Shown piece by piece: positions 15,083 to 15,902 of a DNA stretch of 15,902 bases. Every line of letters begins with the position of its first letter. The stretch's first letter is position 1. The DNA is taken from contig CANRLJ010000003.1 of the NCBI GenBank assembly GCA_947631485.1, forward strand, positions 1 to 15,902, in the 5' to 3' direction. Both the position numbers and the translations under genes were made by a program. A model generated the notes under the pieces. It made no database searches and had not been told where the DNA came from. It worked only from the letters and a program-made list of their open reading frames with translations. This DNA comes from an uncultured Clostridia bacterium (GTDB taxonomy: Bacteria; Bacillota; Clostridia; Christensenellales; UBA1242).

Positions 15083-15112
15083 AAAAAAACGGCATTAAGT
15101 TGCCGCTTTTTT
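15083..15112 (+). terminator. Intrinsic terminator between the DUF4097-like gene and rmuC
   Basis: The core stem CGGCA (15090-15094) pairs with TGCCG (15101-15105). After one A-C mismatch it is extended by six A-T pairs (15083-15088 with 15107-15112). The T-run forms the right flank. Confidence 0.78.
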
Positions 15113-15129
15113 AATCAGAGGAGTTTTAT

Positions 15130-15902
15130 ATGATTGTTGTTTATGTGCTTATTTCTGTGAGTATTTTGTTGTCTTGCCTGACAATTTTCATCTGTTTGAA
15201 GACAAGAAACAAAAGCGAACTCAACGAACAAGACAAGCAAGAAATTATCAAAAGTTTTAATGGCAGCATTGAGATTATCAGAAATTCTTTAAATGACACA
15301 CAGCGTGCCAATAATGAGGCGATTTTGCAGTCAATAAAGGCTTTTAAAGACAATCTGTCTGACAATCATGAGGCACTTGAAAAACGCGTGCTTGAATTGA
15401 CGAAACAACTTGACGAACGTATGCAAAGCATCAGCAAAATGCAAGAGGACAAGTTGGAAGCACTTAGACAGTCCAACGAGCGTCACATAAAGGACCTGCA
15501 AGAAGACAACAATCGCCAACTTGACAAGATGCGCGAGACTGTTGACGAAAAGTTGTCAAAGACAATCAATGAGCGTTTTGACCAATCCTTCAAAATGTTG
15601 AGCGGCCAACTTGAAAGCGTGTATAAATCTCTTGCAGAGATGCAAGACATTGCCTCTGATGTGGGCAACCTGACAAAAATGCTTTCAAATGTAAAGACCA
15701 CAGGTGTGTTTGGAGAAATTCAACTTGGAGCCATCTTTGATCAAATGCTGACAAAAGATCAATATTGCACAAACATTGTGACGGGCGATGGGAAAGAGCC
15801 TGTTGAGTATGCAATCAAATTGCCGGGGCAGTCTGAGGGAGAGTTTGTTTTGCTTCCTGTTGACAGCAAGTTTCCATACACCGTGTTCAGTGACTTGCAA
15901 GC
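15130..15902 (+). CDS. rmuC: DNA recombination protein RmuC family, 5' part (3' end outside window)
   Basis: The open frame runs off the right edge, so only 257 residues are visible. RmuC proteins are membrane-anchored, coiled-coil proteins with a nuclease-like fold, linked in E. coli to limiting inversion at short inverted repeats. Residues 1-23 form the N-terminal membrane helix and residues about 30-170 a long charged coiled coil. The RmuC domain then starts with MRETVDEKL and continues with LSNVKTTGVFGEIQLGA and VEYAIKLPG. LLPVDSKFP carries the D245-x-K247 pair expected of a PD-(D/E)xK-type active site. The ATG at 15130 has AGAGGAG (about 15117-15123) six bases upstream. Only 17 bases separate it from the preceding terminator, leaving no room for a clear promoter, so expression may depend on read-through. 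Confidence 0.93.
   Translation, partial: MIVVYVLISVSILLSCLTIFICLKTRNKSELNEQDKQEIIKSFNGSIEIIRNSLNDTQRANNEAILQSIKAFKDNLSDNHEALEKRVLELTKQLDERMQSISKMQEDKLEALRQSNERHIKDLQEDNNRQLDKMRETVDEKLSKTINERFDQSFKMLSGQLESVYKSLAEMQDIASDVGNLTKMLSNVKTTGVFGEIQLGAIFDQMLTKDQYCTNIVTGDGKEPVEYAIKLPGQSEGEFVLLPVDSKFPYTVFSDLQ

Noticed and set aside
1..15902. CRISPR arrays, insertion sequences, prophage genes, tRNAs
   Set aside because: No regularly spaced repeats, transposase or integrase motifs were found, and the only tRNA-like T arm and CCA belong to the tmRNA.

Overview
The window is from a low-GC bacterium using the standard bacterial code. TAA, TGA and TAG all end genes, and an intact RF2 frameshift site needs UGA to be a stop. 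Strong AGGAG-type ribosome sites, T-tailed intrinsic terminators and gene families such as RmuC, peptidase U32 and a DUF4097-like surface protein suggest a Bacillota/Clostridia-type organism, probably uncultured. This placement is an inference from style and content. Every gene lies on the + strand and coding density is high. No transposon, CRISPR array, phage gene or tRNA was found.

Layout: (1) 1-1957 is a ribosome-rescue block with the 3' part of rnr (RNase R), smpB and ssrA (tmRNA). The tmRNA begins one base after the smpB stop codon and encodes a 17-residue tag. (2) 2044-3225 is an unrecognised single-pass membrane protein with a very acidic linker and a long coiled coil, ended by a strong terminator. 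(3) 3343-7423 is a two-gene operon of a P-type (Ca2+-type) ATPase and an overlapping MFS-like permease. The ATPase appears to be read from a leaderless mRNA. (4) 7508-9670 is prfB (RF2, with the programmed +1 frameshift) overlapping tsaD, the tRNA t6A enzyme. (5) 9798-10985 is a U32 family (TrhP-like) protein behind an AT-rich gap with two inverted repeats. (6) 11043-11543 is a small two-helix membrane protein of unknown function. (7) 11643-13454 is a compact alanyl-tRNA synthetase lacking the usual beta-barrel insertion and C-Ala domain. (8) 13526-15073 is a membrane-anchored beta-repeat, DUF4097-like protein. (9) 15130 to the end is the 5' part of rmuC.

Most genes serve translation and its quality control: tmRNA/SmpB/RNase R rescue stalled ribosomes, RF2 terminates, TsaD and probably the U32 protein modify tRNA, and AlaRS charges tRNA-Ala and the tmRNA, whose acceptor stem carries the G3-U70 pair AlaRS reads. 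Promoters are unusually uniform: six of the seven proposed here have an extended -10 (TGnTAnnnT) with a 17-18 base spacer, often placed so close to the gene that the 5' leader is very short or absent. No wholly new defence or mobile system was seen. The items most worth follow-up are the minimal AlaRS, the leaderless ATPase, the tmRNA/smpB junction with its long tag, and the two unknown envelope proteins.
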